Shown: positions 21,471 to 34,500 of the stretch, piece by piece
How the letters are laid out: the number at the start of each line of letters is the position of its first letter
Numbering within the stretch: position 1 is the stretch's first letter
Program-made: the position numbers and the translations under genes
The notes under the pieces: generated by a model
The model's database searches: none
Seen by the model: the letters and a program-made list of their open reading frames with translations, nothing else
Told to the model about the DNA's origin: nothing
Source: Pedococcus dokdonensis
GTDB taxonomy: Bacteria; Actinomycetota; Actinomycetes; Actinomycetales; Dermatophilaceae
DNA: 64,000 bases
Direction: 5' to 3'
Assembly (NCBI RefSeq): GCF_900104525.1
Contig: NZ_LT629711.1
Location: 3,410,001 to 3,474,000, forward strand

Positions 21471-22102
21471 GCGGCATCATCAACAACCTGGTCAACCAGG
21501 TCCTGTCCGCGCCGCCCTGGCTGGTCTACCTCATCGTCGCGCTGGTGGTGTTCGCCGAGGACGCCCTGTTCGTGGGGTTCGTGCTGCCCGGCGAGACCCT
21601 CGCGATCATCGGTGGTGTGACGGCCAGCCTCGGCCACACGTCGCTGGCGTGGGTGCTGGTCGTCGTCATCCTGGCGGCGGTCATCGGCGACTCGGTGGGC
21701 TACGAGATCGGGCGGCTGTTCGGTCCGCGGGTGATGGGGCTCAAGATCCTCGAGCGACGACGAGAGCGGCTCGACTCGGCGCAGGAGTTCCTCCGTCGTC
21801 GTGGCGGGTCGGCGGTCTTCCTCGGCCGGTGGACGGCGTTCTTCCGGGCTGTGATGCCGGCGCTCGCTGGGCTGTCGGGGATGCGCTACCGGATCTTCCT
21901 GCCCTGGAACGCGATCGGCGGAATCGCCTGGGGCGCAACGGCTGTCACAGCCGGCTATCTCGCGGGGGAGTCGTACCACCGGGTCGAGAAATGGCTTGGC
22001 CGTGGTGCCGCCGGGATCGTCGCCCTGATCGTGGTGGTCGCGATCGTGGTCTGGGCGATCCGCCGCCACCGCTCCTCCCCTGAGACTCCGGGGTCGAGGT
22101 GA
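21467..22102 (+). CDS. DedA-family membrane protein
   Basis: A 211-residue DedA (SNARE-associated/VTT) protein. Hallmarks are the FVLPGETLAIIGG re-entrant motif and FLGRWTAFFRAVMPALAG, the conserved Phe/Gly/Arg segment. There are about five hydrophobic segments. DedA proteins are linked to lipid scrambling and envelope homeostasis under proton-gradient stress. GTG 21467 overlaps the tadA stop by four bases. The stop codon itself lies inside the left arm of the terminator hairpin. Confidence 0.9.
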   Translation: MSGIINNLVNQVLSAPPWLVYLIVALVVFAEDALFVGFVLPGETLAIIGGVTASLGHTSLAWVLVVVILAAVIGDSVGYEIGRLFGPRVMGLKILERRRERLDSAQEFLRRRGGSAVFLGRWTAFFRAVMPALAGLSGMRYRIFLPWNAIGGIAWGATAVTAGYLAGESYHRVEKWLGRGAAGIVALIVVVAIVVWAIRRHRSSPETPGSR

Positions 22103-22139
22103 TATCCGACCGGAATCCGGTCGGACATCACCTCGACCC
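22091..22139. terminator. Hairpin overlapping the DedA stop codon
   Basis: A 23-bp stem with one mismatch (22091-22113 with 22117-22139) and a 3-nt loop. The DedA TGA (22100-22102) is inside the left arm, and the convergent MFS gene ends 10 nt further on. Confidence 0.75.
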
Positions 22140-22148
22140 GGGGACGGG

Positions 22149-23591
22149 TCAGGGGGTCTCGGGTGCGGGCGTCTGCTCGGCGGTGACCTTGGGCATCAGC
22201 GCCCCGGCGACGACGGTCAGGAGCGCGGCCACCAGGACGCCGTAGAAGACGGCCGAACCTGCATCGGTCGCGGTCGCCGGGTCGGTCTCCGGGCGGCCGG
22301 AGCGGGCGATGACGCCGTTGGCGACAGCGCCGAGGACCGCCGCCCCGACAGCGCTGCCGATCGAGCGCGCGAACATGTTGGTCCCGGTCGCGACACCCCG
22401 CTCGTGCCACTCGACGCTGGCCTGCGCCGCGATCAGCGAGGGACTGGCGACCAGCCCCATGCCGAGGCCGGTCACGAAGCAGGCCAGGGCGACCACCGCG
22501 ACCGAGGGGTGCTGCGAGGCCAGGGCGAGGGTCGCGGTGCCGACCACCACGAGCGCCATACCCACGAGGATGGCCGGCCGGAAACCGAACCGGAGATAGA
22601 GCAGCCGCCCCGACAAGGTGGCCGCGATCGGCCAGCCGATGGTCAGCGCCGCGAGCGCCAGGCCCCCGACGAGCGGGTCGATGCCGAGGGAGTTCTCGAG
22701 GTAGGTGGGGACGAACGAGGTGAGGCCGATGAGGATGACCCCGACGCCGAGCGCCAGCATCGTCGTCGTGGCCAGCAGGCGCCGACTCAGCACCCACAGG
22801 GGGAGCACCGGCTCGGCGGCCCGCCGCTCCACGAGGACGAACGCCACGAGGAGCCCCGCGCCGACCCCCAGCACCGCGAGGCTCGTCGGCGACGACCACG
22901 CCCAGGCCTGACCACCCTCGAGGATGCCCAGGATGAGCAGTGTCATGGCGACCGTGAGGAGGGTGGCTCCCGGGTAGTCGATGCGGTGCTGCTGGCGCTC
23001 GACGCGCTCGTGGAAGTTGCGCGCGATGAGCGCTCCGGCGAGCAGGCAGAGCGGCACGTTGACGAAGAAGATCCAGCGCCAGATGCCGAGCTGGGAGAAG
23101 ACTCCTCCGAGCGTCGGGCCGACGACGGACGAGACCGCCCAGACGCTGGCGATGTAGCCCTGCGCCTTGGCCCGCTCCGCGACGGTGTAGATGTCGCCCG
23201 CGATCGTGATGGCCATCGGCTGCACTGCTCCGGCGCCGAGCCCCTGCACGGCCCGGAAGACGATGAGGGAGGTCATGCTCCACGCGGCGCCACAGAGGAC
23301 CGACCCGAGGAGGAACAGCCCGATCCCGAAGAGCATCAGCGGCTTGCGGCCCACGATGTCGGCGAGCTTGGCGTAGATCGGGACCGACACCGCCTGGGCC
23401 AGCAGGTAGACCGAGAACAGCCACGGGAACTGCGCGAAGCCACCCAGGTCACGGACCACCGACGGCACGGCGGTGGCAAGGATGGTCGCGTCCATCGCGA
23501 TGAGACCGGTCGAGACCATCAGGGCCAGCAGGATCGGCCCGCGGTCAGAGCGCAGGCCGACGCCGGTGGTGTCCGTCGTGGTGGAGGTCAT
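22149..23591 (-). CDS. DHA2-family MFS exporter
   Basis: A 480-residue proton-coupled exporter of the 14-helix DHA2 type. Motif A appears as KLADIVGRKPLM, motif C as GPTLGGVFSQ, and motif D-like AMDATILATAVPSV is in the first helix. The likely role is drug or metabolite efflux. ATG 23591 is the conservative start; ATG 23624 and GTG 23642 are in frame upstream, but the latter lies inside the tRNA terminator. None has a convincing ribosome-binding site. Confidence 0.87.
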   Translation of the reverse strand: MTSTTTDTTGVGLRSDRGPILLALMVSTGLIAMDATILATAVPSVVRDLGGFAQFPWLFSVYLLAQAVSVPIYAKLADIVGRKPLMLFGIGLFLLGSVLCGAAWSMTSLIVFRAVQGLGAGAVQPMAITIAGDIYTVAERAKAQGYIASVWAVSSVVGPTLGGVFSQLGIWRWIFFVNVPLCLLAGALIARNFHERVERQQHRIDYPGATLLTVAMTLLILGILEGGQAWAWSSPTSLAVLGVGAGLLVAFVLVERRAAEPVLPLWVLSRRLLATTTMLALGVGVILIGLTSFVPTYLENSLGIDPLVGGLALAALTIGWPIAATLSGRLLYLRFGFRPAILVGMALVVVGTATLALASQHPSVAVVALACFVTGLGMGLVASPSLIAAQASVEWHERGVATGTNMFARSIGSAVGAAVLGAVANGVIARSGRPETDPATATDAGSAVFYGVLVAALLTVVAGALMPKVTAEQTPAPETP

Positions 23592-23640
23592 CTCAGGTTG
23601 CAAGTGCAGTGGCAGCCGTTCCATTCCCCGAACGAGACGC

Positions 23641-23678
23641 ACGAGAGGGACCCGACGAGTCCGTCGGGTCCCTCTCGT
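23641..23678 (-). terminator. Terminator of tRNA-Ser
   Basis: A perfect 16-bp stem (23641-23656 with 23663-23678) and a 6-nt loop begin 7 nt past the tRNA 3' end. Confidence 0.75.
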
Positions 23679-23684
23679 TGTGGC

Positions 23685-23774
23685 TGGCGGTGGCGGTGGG
23701 ATTTGAACCCACGGTGGGCGTTAACCCACACACGCTTTCGAGGCGTGCTCCTTAGGCCGCTCGGACACGCCACC
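23685..23774 (-). tRNA. tRNA-Ser (anticodon CGA)
   Basis: A 90-nt minus-strand gene with a 7-bp acceptor stem (GGTGGCG/CGCCACC), encoded CCA, D-arm, anticodon stem CACGC/GCGTG with loop CTCGAAA, a long variable arm typical of serine tRNAs, and the T-loop GTTCAAATC. The anticodon CGA reads UCG, a frequent serine codon in this GC-rich genome. Confidence 0.95.
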
Positions 23775-23849
23775 GCGGAGCAGGTTACTAGAGCGGTCGA
23801 CGGCGACGAAATCGCCCCGGCTCCCCACCCGGGCTCGACCGACTCGGGC

Positions 23850-26165
23850 TCACTCGGCCGCCGGCGAGGTTGCCCCCTGCCCCTCGAACACCACGAAGCG
23901 GCCCTGGTGCGGGCCCAGGTCGACGGACAGCGAGCGCAGGTCGTCGACCATCCCCAGCAGCTCGCCGGTCAGGGCGTCGACGGCCCGCCAGCCGGGCTCG
24001 AGCCGCGTCGAGGTGATGCGCGAGTCGACCGACTCGCCGGAGAAGTTCAGCACGGTGGCCTGGGCCTCTGCCGCGGCCGCGTCGACTCCGTCGACGGCCT
24101 CGACCGACCAGACCAGCTCGTCGTGCACCATGACCAGGAGGCCGGGATGACTCGTCGGCGGCACGTCCACCTGGGTCGCCGTGGCGATGCCGGACCTCTC
24201 ACGGAGCTCCAGGATGCGCTGCAGCTGCCGGGCGAACGACTCCTCGTCGTCGAGCTGTTCGGGCAGCGAGCCGTAGAGCGACCGCGCGCGAGGCATGCCC
24301 GAGGCCGAGTGGGTCGCCTCCGGCTGGTAGCCCATCAGGTCGTAGGCGCCGCGGTGGATCCAGCGGGTGTCGCCGGTCGCGAGGAGGTGGCCGACGAGGT
24401 CGCGGTCGACGGTGAGCATCCCGGTCAGGTCCCAGCCGGAGAGCGCGAAGACCCCCGGTTGGAACGCGTTGAACATCGCCAGCAACAGGTGCGCCTCGCG
24501 GATCCGGGGCACTGCCGCATCGTCGATCGCCTCCAGGCTCTGGTAGCCGAGCGCCGCCGCGATGATGGTCGCGGTCGTCGAGGCGATGCCGTTGGTCGTG
24601 AAGACCGAGTTGTACGGCGCCGAGGGTCCGGTCAGCAGGGTCACCAGCTCGCCCCTGACGTGCTGGGCCAACGCCCCGCCAGTGACCTCGACGCCCTGGT
24701 AGGTGAAGGTCGAGTCGCGGTGCCGGGTCTCGAAGTGGACCAGCTCGTAGGTGAGCTCGTCGTGGTTCTGCAGCGCGTGCACCAGTGAGATGGGCGGGAC
24801 ACCGGACTCGAGCGAGATGTTGAGGGTGAGCCGCAGGAACTCGGTGTTCCCGGTCGCCAGGGCGTGGTGGTAGGCGGGCCGGTTGACGAAGTCGTAGGAC
24901 AGGTCGGCACCCGCCTCACCGGTGATCCGGATGTCGTCGACGGTGAGGTTGAGCTCCTGGAAGGTGAACCCGCCGACCTTGCGCACCATCGAGCCGATCA
25001 GCTGGTTCGCCGCCTCCGACAGGGGGTGCCCCTCGGACCAGGCGGGCGACCCCTCGACGCTCTTCTCGACGCCGAGGAAGCCGTTGGCATCGAGGCGCAG
25101 CCCGCCGGAGCCGAGGTCGCCCAACGAGTGCAGCGCGTCCCCGATGACCAGGCGCATGCCCGCGAAGGACGGGTCGAGCCAGTTGATCGACGGCTGGCCC
25201 TCCTTGAAGTAGTGCAGGTAGACCCAGCGCCGGGCGACGCCGTCGGCCCCGACCACCTCGGCGGTGGCCGACCAGTTGGTCTCCTTGATGCCGGGCGCGT
25301 GGAAGATGACGCGCTGGAGCTTGCCGATGATGTAGCCGGCCCGCTCCAGGGCGTCCTCCGCGGCGATGTCGAGGTTCACGGAGTCGCGACCTGCGGGCAC
25401 CTCGGGCAGCAGCCCCCAGTCCTCCGGCGGGATCTGCACCATGTGGTAGATCCCGGGGTAGTCGCCGACGTTCATCTCGGCGAGCCGGAAGTCCGGCCCC
25501 TTGCCGGTGTGTCCCGGCACGATGTCGTCGAGGATCGTGCCGCCGTGGCTGGTGGCGACCTCGCACATCGCGCGGAACTCGTCCTCGGTGCCGAACGCGC
25601 TGTCGATGTGGGTGCTGATCCGGTCGAAGTGCCCGTCCACGCTCGGGGTCGGGTCCCAACCCGACAGGCCGCCGGCCCGCTTCACCGGCCCGGTGTGCAG
25701 GGCCCGGATCCCGATACGGGCGAAGGCCTCCCACAAGTCCTCGTCGGCGAGGGTCGCGAGGAACGACGCCCCCGGTGGCGTCACCATCGAGATGGGGTAT
25801 GCCGTGAACCAGACGGGCGCGGCCGTCACCGCTGCAACGGCGTCGGGGCGGGCGAAGGGGTTCTGCCACATGCTGCCCTGTCCGCTGAGCTGGGCCGCGA
25901 TCTGCTTCGCGTCCTCCAGCATCGACTCCTTGACGAGCCAGGAGACGTAGGCCTCGTTGGTGCCCTCGGGGTCGCCGACGCGCTCGGCAGGAGCAGGGCT
26001 GCCCTGCGCGCGGAGCCTGGCCCGGGGCCGCAGGCCCCGCGGTCTCGCCGCGTAGAACTGCTCGGAGTAGGTGATCTCCGTGGGCTCGTGCTCCGTGGGC
26101 TCCTGGTCGGCCAGATCCTGGTCGGTGGGCTCGACCTCGGGTTCCTGAACGGCTTCTTCGCTCAT
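23850..26165 (-). CDS. GH13-type alpha-glucan/trehalose-metabolism enzyme
   Basis: A 771-residue protein. An acidic, disordered N-terminus (about 35 residues) is followed by a GH13 (beta/alpha)8 barrel and a C-terminal beta domain. Catalytic candidates: nucleophile Asp in [10 protein letters not shown] (near residue 358), acid/base Glu in FTFQELNL (near 403) and the Asp of QNHDE (near 469). Region I reads DDIVPGHTG, with Gly where TreS and many amylases have Asn. The closest family match I can name is trehalose synthase/maltose glucosyltransferase-like, but the reaction is uncertain. An in-frame ATG at 26183 would add six residues; ATG 26165 is preferred because TTGGAT lies 6 nt before it. 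Confidence 0.75.
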   Translation of the reverse strand: MSEEAVQEPEVEPTDQDLADQEPTEHEPTEITYSEQFYAARPRGLRPRARLRAQGSPAPAERVGDPEGTNEAYVSWLVKESMLEDAKQIAAQLSGQGSMWQNPFARPDAVAAVTAAPVWFTAYPISMVTPPGASFLATLADEDLWEAFARIGIRALHTGPVKRAGGLSGWDPTPSVDGHFDRISTHIDSAFGTEDEFRAMCEVATSHGGTILDDIVPGHTGKGPDFRLAEMNVGDYPGIYHMVQIPPEDWGLLPEVPAGRDSVNLDIAAEDALERAGYIIGKLQRVIFHAPGIKETNWSATAEVVGADGVARRWVYLHYFKEGQPSINWLDPSFAGMRLVIGDALHSLGDLGSGGLRLDANGFLGVEKSVEGSPAWSEGHPLSEAANQLIGSMVRKVGGFTFQELNLTVDDIRITGEAGADLSYDFVNRPAYHHALATGNTEFLRLTLNISLESGVPPISLVHALQNHDELTYELVHFETRHRDSTFTYQGVEVTGGALAQHVRGELVTLLTGPSAPYNSVFTTNGIASTTATIIAAALGYQSLEAIDDAAVPRIREAHLLLAMFNAFQPGVFALSGWDLTGMLTVDRDLVGHLLATGDTRWIHRGAYDLMGYQPEATHSASGMPRARSLYGSLPEQLDDEESFARQLQRILELRERSGIATATQVDVPPTSHPGLLVMVHDELVWSVEAVDGVDAAAAEAQATVLNFSGESVDSRITSTRLEPGWRAVDALTGELLGMVDDLRSLSVDLGPHQGRFVVFEGQGATSPAAE

Positions 26166-26416
26166 CCCTGCATCCAATCGCATGGGGTCGAGTGCGTGCA
26201 GGGTGAGTGTGGCCGGACCGGGTCTGAGGGCACGCGCAGCTCTCGGAGGGGGTCGCGCCGCGAACGCATCACAGCGGAGGACTGGCGCCTTCGCGCGTCA
26301 CCTGTGGGACTCATCAGGACGAGGATGGTGTCACGATCCATCGCGTTCTTGACCAAGTCTTTACGGTCGGCGCCGGGCGACTGGGCAAGCGGGGCGCGGC
26401 GTGGAACGGTGGGGTC

Positions 26417-27256
26417 GTGATCCCGGAGCCCAGCGAGTCCGTCGCGCCCACCCCCGTCTTCTTCCTCGCGGGTGGGACCGGTATCTCGGCCGAGACCCTG
26501 GGCAACCTGATGCTGGCGCAGTTCCCGAGCCTGAGCTTCCGGCGTCGCAAGATCCCGTTCATCACGACGGTCGAGCAGGCTCGCGAGGTGGTGGCCGAGC
26601 TCGACGCCGCGACGACCGACTCGGTGACCGCGTTGGTCTTCTCCACGGTGTCCGACGAGGAGATCCGCAAGGAGCTGCAGCGCACCGAGGGCGCGTTCAT
26701 CGACCTGTTCGGCTCGCACCTCGACACCGTCGAGCGGGTGTTGCACGTCAACGCCACCCACGGTGTCGGGGCCCTGCACGGTGTCGGTGACACGCGCCGC
26801 TACGACGCCCGGATGAAGGCCATCGAGTTCGCGATGGAGCACGACGACGGCGCGAGCCTGCGCAACCTCGAGCAGGCCGACCTGATCCTCGTGGCGCCCT
26901 CTCGGTGCGGCAAGACGCCGACCTCGATGTACCTCGCCCTCCAGCACGGGCTCAAGGTCGCGAACTACCCGCTCGTGCCCGAGGACTTCGACACCGGCGA
27001 CCTGCCCCGGCCGATCAAGGACCTCCAGGGGAAGTGCTTCGGGCTGCTCTCCACGGCCGCGCGTCTCAGCCAGGTGCGGGGGGAGCGACGGCCCGGGTCC
27101 ACGTATGCCAGTCTCGCCCAGTGCAGCTACGAGCTCCGGCGGGCCGAGGCGCTCTACCGGGCACACCGCATACCCTCCATCAACTCGGCCGCGATGTCGG
27201 TGGAGGAGATGGCAGCCGTCATCATGCAGACCAGCCGCTTGGGCAACCTCGCCTGA
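26417..27256 (+). CDS. ppsR: Pyruvate, water dikinase regulatory protein (PSRP/DUF299)
   Basis: A 279-residue bifunctional kinase/pyrophosphorylase that inactivates PEP synthase by ADP-dependent threonine phosphorylation and reactivates it by phosphorolysis. The N-terminal [19 protein letters not shown] and the loop [16 protein letters not shown] are characteristic. It is encoded 20 bp before ppsA, its substrate, which makes the assignment strong. GTG 26417 is used; the 251-bp gap upstream separates it from the divergent GH13 gene and shows no clear operator. Confidence 0.93.
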   Translation: MIPEPSESVAPTPVFFLAGGTGISAETLGNLMLAQFPSLSFRRRKIPFITTVEQAREVVAELDAATTDSVTALVFSTVSDEEIRKELQRTEGAFIDLFGSHLDTVERVLHVNATHGVGALHGVGDTRRYDARMKAIEFAMEHDDGASLRNLEQADLILVAPSRCGKTPTSMYLALQHGLKVANYPLVPEDFDTGDLPRPIKDLQGKCFGLLSTAARLSQVRGERRPGSTYASLAQCSYELRRAEALYRAHRIPSINSAAMSVEEMAAVIMQTSRLGNLA

Positions 27257-27276
27257 GCCCGTCGAAAGGAACGCCG

Positions 27277-29724
<2,448 letters not shown>

Positions 29725-29727
<3 letters not shown>

Positions 29728-29870
29728 GGTTGCAACCACTGCGTGCGCACCGTCGTGCACGCCAGGTCGTCTGCTCCGCGCCCCAACTACTGGTTGGCGC
29801 CGTCAGCTCACAGGTATTCGTGAGTGGTCCAGCATCTTCGGCCACTCCCTACTGCTGAACTGAGTTCTCT
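29725..29870 (+). promoter_or_regulatory. Candidate promoter and long 5' leader of the DEAD-box gene
   Basis: The gap is 143 bp. TAGGGT at 29725-29730 overlaps the ppsA stop and is a possible -10 box, which would give a leader of about 130 nt. A short hairpin (CTCAC at 29807-29811 with GTGAG at 29820-29824) lies inside. Long regulated leaders are common for DEAD-box helicase genes. Evidence is weak. Confidence 0.3.
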
Positions 29871-31391
29871 GTGTCCACGCACCACACGACCGTGCCCTTT
29901 GCCGACCTCGGCATCCACCCCCGCGTCATCGCGGCCCTGAAGGAGCGCGGCATCGACGCGCCGTTCCCGATCCAGGCCGCGACGCTCCCTGACTCGCTCG
30001 CCGGTCGTGACGTCCTCGGCCGTGGCCGCACCGGCAGCGGCAAGACGGTGGCGTTCTCGCTGCCGACCGTCGCCGCCCTCGCGAAGTCGGGTCGCCGTCG
30101 CACACCGCACACGCCGCGCGCGCTGGTGCTGGTCCCGACCCGCGAGCTGGCGATCCAGGTCGCCGAGACGATGACCCCGCTGGCCGCCGCGCTCGAGCTG
30201 CGCACCATGACGATCTTCGGTGGCGTCGGCCAGAACCCGCAGGTCGCTGCGCTCCGTCGTGGCATCGACATCGTCATCGCCACCCCGGGTCGGCTCGAGG
30301 ACCTGATCGGCCAGGGCCACGTGCGACTCGGCGACGTCGAGGTCACCGTGCTCGACGAGGCCGACCACATGGCCGACCTCGGCTTCCTGCCGGCCGTGAA
30401 GCGGCTCCTCGATGCCACTCCGCGGGACGGCCAGCGGCTGCTCTTCTCCGCGACGCTCGACAACGCGATCGACCAGCTGGTGAAGCGCTACCTGCACCAG
30501 CCGGTGACCCACAGCGTCGACAGCGCCGCCTCGCCGGTGCCCGCGATGCAGCACCACCTCTTCCACGTCTCGCGTGACAACAAGCCGGCCGTCGTGCGCG
30601 AGCTCGTGGCAGGGCAGGGCCGCACGCTCGCCTTCACCCGCACCAAGCACGGGGCGAAGAAGCTCGCCAAGCAGCTGACTGCCGCGGGCATCCCCGCCGT
30701 CGACCTGCACGGCAACCTCAGCCAGGGCGCCCGACAGCGCAACCTCGCGGCGTTCAGCGAGGGCTCCAGCCGAGTGCTGGTGGCCACCGACATCGCGGCC
30801 CGTGGCATCCACGTCGACGACGTCAGCCTCGTCGTGCACGTCGACCCGCCCGCCGAGCACAAGGCCTACCTGCACCGCTCCGGCCGCACCGCTCGGGCCG
30901 GCGCCGAGGGTGTCGTCGTCACCGTCAGCACCCCCGAGGAGCGCGGCGACACCCGCACCCTGATGCGGCAGGCCGGCATCAAGCCGACCAACGTCGACGT
31001 CGTGCCCGGTCACCCCGCCATCGGTGACCTGACCGGTCCCGCCGCCGAGCTCGTGACGCCCGCCCCGGTGGTGCAGTCCACCAGCAACGGAAACGCCGGT
31101 GGCCGTGGTGGCGCGCAGCGAGGCCGTGGTGGTGCCGGTGGTCAGCGCCAGCAGGGTGGTCGCAGTGGCGGCAACGGGGGTGGCGGTCGCGGTCGTCGCG
31201 GCGGCACCTCGTCCTCGAAGTCGTCCAGCCCGACCAGCTACCGCACCGAGACCCCCACGTCGCAGGGCTCACGCGGCCAGGGTGGCCGGCCGGCCGGCTC
31301 GTCCTCGCGCCGGTCCTCGTCGAACCGTCCGGGCGCGTCCCGGTCCGGTGGCGGTGCCGCAGCCTTCTCCGCCAACCACCGCGGGCGCTGA
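29871..31391 (+). CDS. DEAD-box ATP-dependent RNA helicase
   Basis: A 506-residue SF2 helicase with all core motifs: GRTGSGKT (I), PTRELAIQ (Ia), TPGR (Ib), DEAD (II), SAT (III) and HRSGRTARAG (VI), covering about residues 5-380. The last 125 residues are a disordered Gly/Arg/Gln-rich tail with RGG-type clusters, then Ser/Thr/Arg-rich sequence, typical of actinobacterial RhlE/CsdA-like helicases that remodel ribosomal or cold-shock mRNA structure. GTG 29871 starts directly at the Q-motif region. No good Shine-Dalgarno is visible. Confidence 0.93.
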   Translation: MSTHHTTVPFADLGIHPRVIAALKERGIDAPFPIQAATLPDSLAGRDVLGRGRTGSGKTVAFSLPTVAALAKSGRRRTPHTPRALVLVPTRELAIQVAETMTPLAAALELRTMTIFGGVGQNPQVAALRRGIDIVIATPGRLEDLIGQGHVRLGDVEVTVLDEADHMADLGFLPAVKRLLDATPRDGQRLLFSATLDNAIDQLVKRYLHQPVTHSVDSAASPVPAMQHHLFHVSRDNKPAVVRELVAGQGRTLAFTRTKHGAKKLAKQLTAAGIPAVDLHGNLSQGARQRNLAAFSEGSSRVLVATDIAARGIHVDDVSLVVHVDPPAEHKAYLHRSGRTARAGAEGVVVTVSTPEERGDTRTLMRQAGIKPTNVDVVPGHPAIGDLTGPAAELVTPAPVVQSTSNGNAGGRGGAQRGRGGAGGQRQQGGRSGGNGGGGRGRRGGTSSSKSSSPTSYRTETPTSQGSRGQGGRPAGSSSRRSSSNRPGASRSGGGAAAFSANHRGR

Positions 31392-31424
31392 GCCGGCGCG
31401 CCCGCCTGGGCGCACGGCATACCC

Positions 31425-31494
31425 GCGACACGGCAGTTGCGTCGACGTCCGCCCAGCAGTTGATGGGCGGAAGCGGCCGCAACTGCCGTTTTGC
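31425..31494. repeat. 70-bp stem-loop intergenic repeat, copy 2
   Basis: Aligned gap-free to 384-453 (55/70 identical). Outer arms at 31428-31441 and 31478-31491 pair, and an inner stem forms between 31448-31455 and 31464-31471. It lies between the helicase stop and the mannosidase start. Confidence 0.75.
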
Positions 31495-31508
31495 GATTGG
31501 GTGGAGGC

Positions 31509-34500
31509 ATGCACGACGACACCTCCCTCACGGTCGGCCGGGTCACGCGCGTCCTGACCGAGCGGCTCTGGCCGGCCGTCCACGCGGTCTCCGTCCCGTT
31601 CACGGTGGAGGCGCACACCCTGCCGGGTGAACCGGTGCCACCGAGCGCGGGCCTGGCCCTCGACTACGCCCCGTATGCCGTGGGCTCGCCGTGGGGGCCG
31701 GCTTGGGGGACGACCTGGTTCAGGTTGACCGGCGACGTGCCGGCGGAGTGGGCCGGTCGCCGCGTGGAGGCGGTGGTCGACCTCGGGTTCGACGTGGCGG
31801 AGCCCGGGTTCCAGTGCGAGGGGCTGGTCTACCGGCCCGACGGCTCGCCGGTGAAGGCGGTGAACCCCCGCAACCACTGGGCGCTCGTCTCACCCTCCGC
31901 TGACGGCGGCGAGCGGGTCGAGCTGTTCGTGGAGGCGGCCGCGAACCCGATCGTGTTCGGCCCGGTCCGGTGGAAGCCAACCCACCAGGGGGACGTGCGC
32001 ACCGCATCGCCCGAGCCGCTCTACGCGACGCGGCGGATGGACCTCGCCGTCTTCGACGAGCAGGTGCACGCGCTCTGCCTGGACCTCGACGTGTTGCTCG
32101 GGCTCCAGGCGGAGCTGCCTGTGGGACAACGCCGCTCGCGCATCCTCCGGGCCCTCGACGACGCGGTCGACCGGCTCGACCTGGCCGACGTCGCGGGCAC
32201 GGCCGCGTCCGCCCGCACCGCGCTGACCGAGGTGCTGGCCCGTCCGGCCGGTGCGTCCGCGCACACCATCTCCGCCGTCGGGCACGCGCACATCGACTCG
32301 GCCTGGCTGTGGCCGGTCCGCGAGACGGTGCGCAAGGTCGCCCGCACGACCGCTTCGATGGCCGCCCTCATCGACGAGACCGACGACTTCGTCTACGGCA
32401 TGTCGAGCGCCCAGCAGTACGCCTGGGTGAAGGAGCATCGGCCCGAGGTGTGGTCGCGGATCGTCGACGCCGTGGCCGCGGGACGGTTCCTCCCGTTGGG
32501 CGGCATGTGGGTCGAGAGCGACGCCGTGATGCCGTCCGGGGAGTCGATGGTGCGGCAGTTCCTCTACGGGCAGCGGTTCTTCGAGCAGGAGCTCGGGCTG
32601 CGCCCGCACGGCGTCTGGCTGCCCGACAGCTTCGGCTACTCGCCCGCCCTGCCGCAGCTGGTGCGGCGGGCCGGCTTCGACTGGTTCTTCACCCAGAAGA
32701 TCTCCTGGAACCAGGTCAACACCTTCCCCCACCACACCTTCCTCTGGGAGGGCATCGACGGGTCGCGCGTGCTGACGCACTTCCCGCCGATGGACACCTA
32801 CAACTCCGAGCTGTCCGGTGCCGAGCTCGCGCTGGCCGATCGACAGTTCCGCGACCACCGCATCGCCTCCGGGTCGATCGCACCCGTCGGCTGGGGTGAT
32901 GGAGGCGGCGGCACGACCCGCGAGATGACTGGTCGGGCCGAGCGCCTTGCCGACCTCGAGGGCAGTCCGCGGGTGCGCTGGGAGCACCCTGACGACTTCT
33001 ACGCACGCACCCACGACGAGCTGGTCGGCGAGGACGGCCAGCCGCGACCCGGCACCCCGGTCTGGGTCGGTGAGCTCTACCTCGAGCTGCACCGCGCGAC
33101 CCTCACCTCCCAGCACCGCACCAAGGCGGGGAACCGGCGCTGCGAGCACCTGCTCGTCGAGGCCGAGCTCTGGGCGGCCACCGCCGCGGTCCGGGCCGGT
33201 GCGGCATACCCGCACGACGAGCTGGACGCGCTCTGGAAGCAGGTGCTGCTGCAGCAGTTCCACGACATCCTGCCGGGCACCTCGATCGCCTGGGTGCACC
33301 GCGAGGCGGTCGAGCAGTACGCCCGGGTGGAGCGCGCGGCCGAGGAGCTCGTGGCGCGCTCGCTGGCCGTTCTCGTCGGTGACGGCAGCGACCGGATCGC
33401 GGTCAACGGCGCGGGATCCGCACGCGACGGTGTCGCCGCGGGAGGTGCCGTCGTCGCCCGCGGGGCCGCGGCAGTCGCTGTGCCAGACACCTCGGTCGAG
33501 CTGCACCGGGACGGCGACGACGTGGTGCTCGACAACGGCGTCGCGCGGGTGACCCTGTCACCGGAGGGCCTGGTCACCTCGGCGGTCGACCTCCGGACCG
33601 GCCGCGACGCCATCGCGCCGGGCGGTGCCGGCGCGCTGCTCCAGCTGCACCCCGACCTGCCGAACAAGTGGGATGCGTGGGACGTCGACCGCTTCTACCG
33701 CAACACGGTCCGCGACCTCAGGTCCGTCGACCAGCTCGACGCAGCGATCGACGACGACGGTGTCGCGCGGGTCGTCGTCGTGCGCACCATCTCGCCGGAG
33801 TCGACCGTGCGCCAGACGTTCTCGCTCGCGCCCGGGTCCCAGACGCTCCACGTGGAGCAGGAGACGGACTGGCACGAGGTGGAGACCTTCCTCAAGGTGG
33901 CCTTCCCGCTCGACGTCCGGGCCGACCACACCAGCGCAGAGACCCAGTTCGGGCACCTGCGTCGCCCGACGCACGTCAACACCAGCTGGGAGGCGGCTCG
34001 CTTCGAGACCTCGATGCACCGGTTCGTCCACGTCGAGGAGCCCGGCTTCGGGGTCGCCCTCGTCAACGACTCGACCTACGGCTACGACGTCGCCCGAGAC
34101 TGGGTGGCCGACGGTTCGCTCACGACGACCCTGCGCCTCTCGCTGCTGCGTGCGCCACGGTTTCCCGATCCCGACACCGACCACGGCGTCCACACCCATC
34201 GCTACGGCTTGGTCATCGGCACGGACGTCGGCGGAGCTGCGCGCGAGGGCGCCCGACTCAACACCCCGGCCCGCACGGCGACGGGTGCGCAGGGGTTCGA
34301 GCCGCTGGTCTCCGTCGAGGGTGACGGCATCGCCCTGTCGAGCGTCAAGCTCGCCGCCGACCGCTCGGGCGACCTCGTCGTGCGGGTGCACGAGGTGCTC
34401 GGCGGGCGGGCGGCGGGCACCGTGCGCGTCGCGGATCGGGTCTCGTCGGTGGGCGCGGCCAACCTGCTCGAGGAGCCGCTGGGTGACCGGCCCGAGACCG

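Noticed and set aside
29751-29800. Third copy of the 70-bp repeat before the DEAD-box gene
   Set aside because: Only a short CCCAACTA-like word is shared; the arms are missing.
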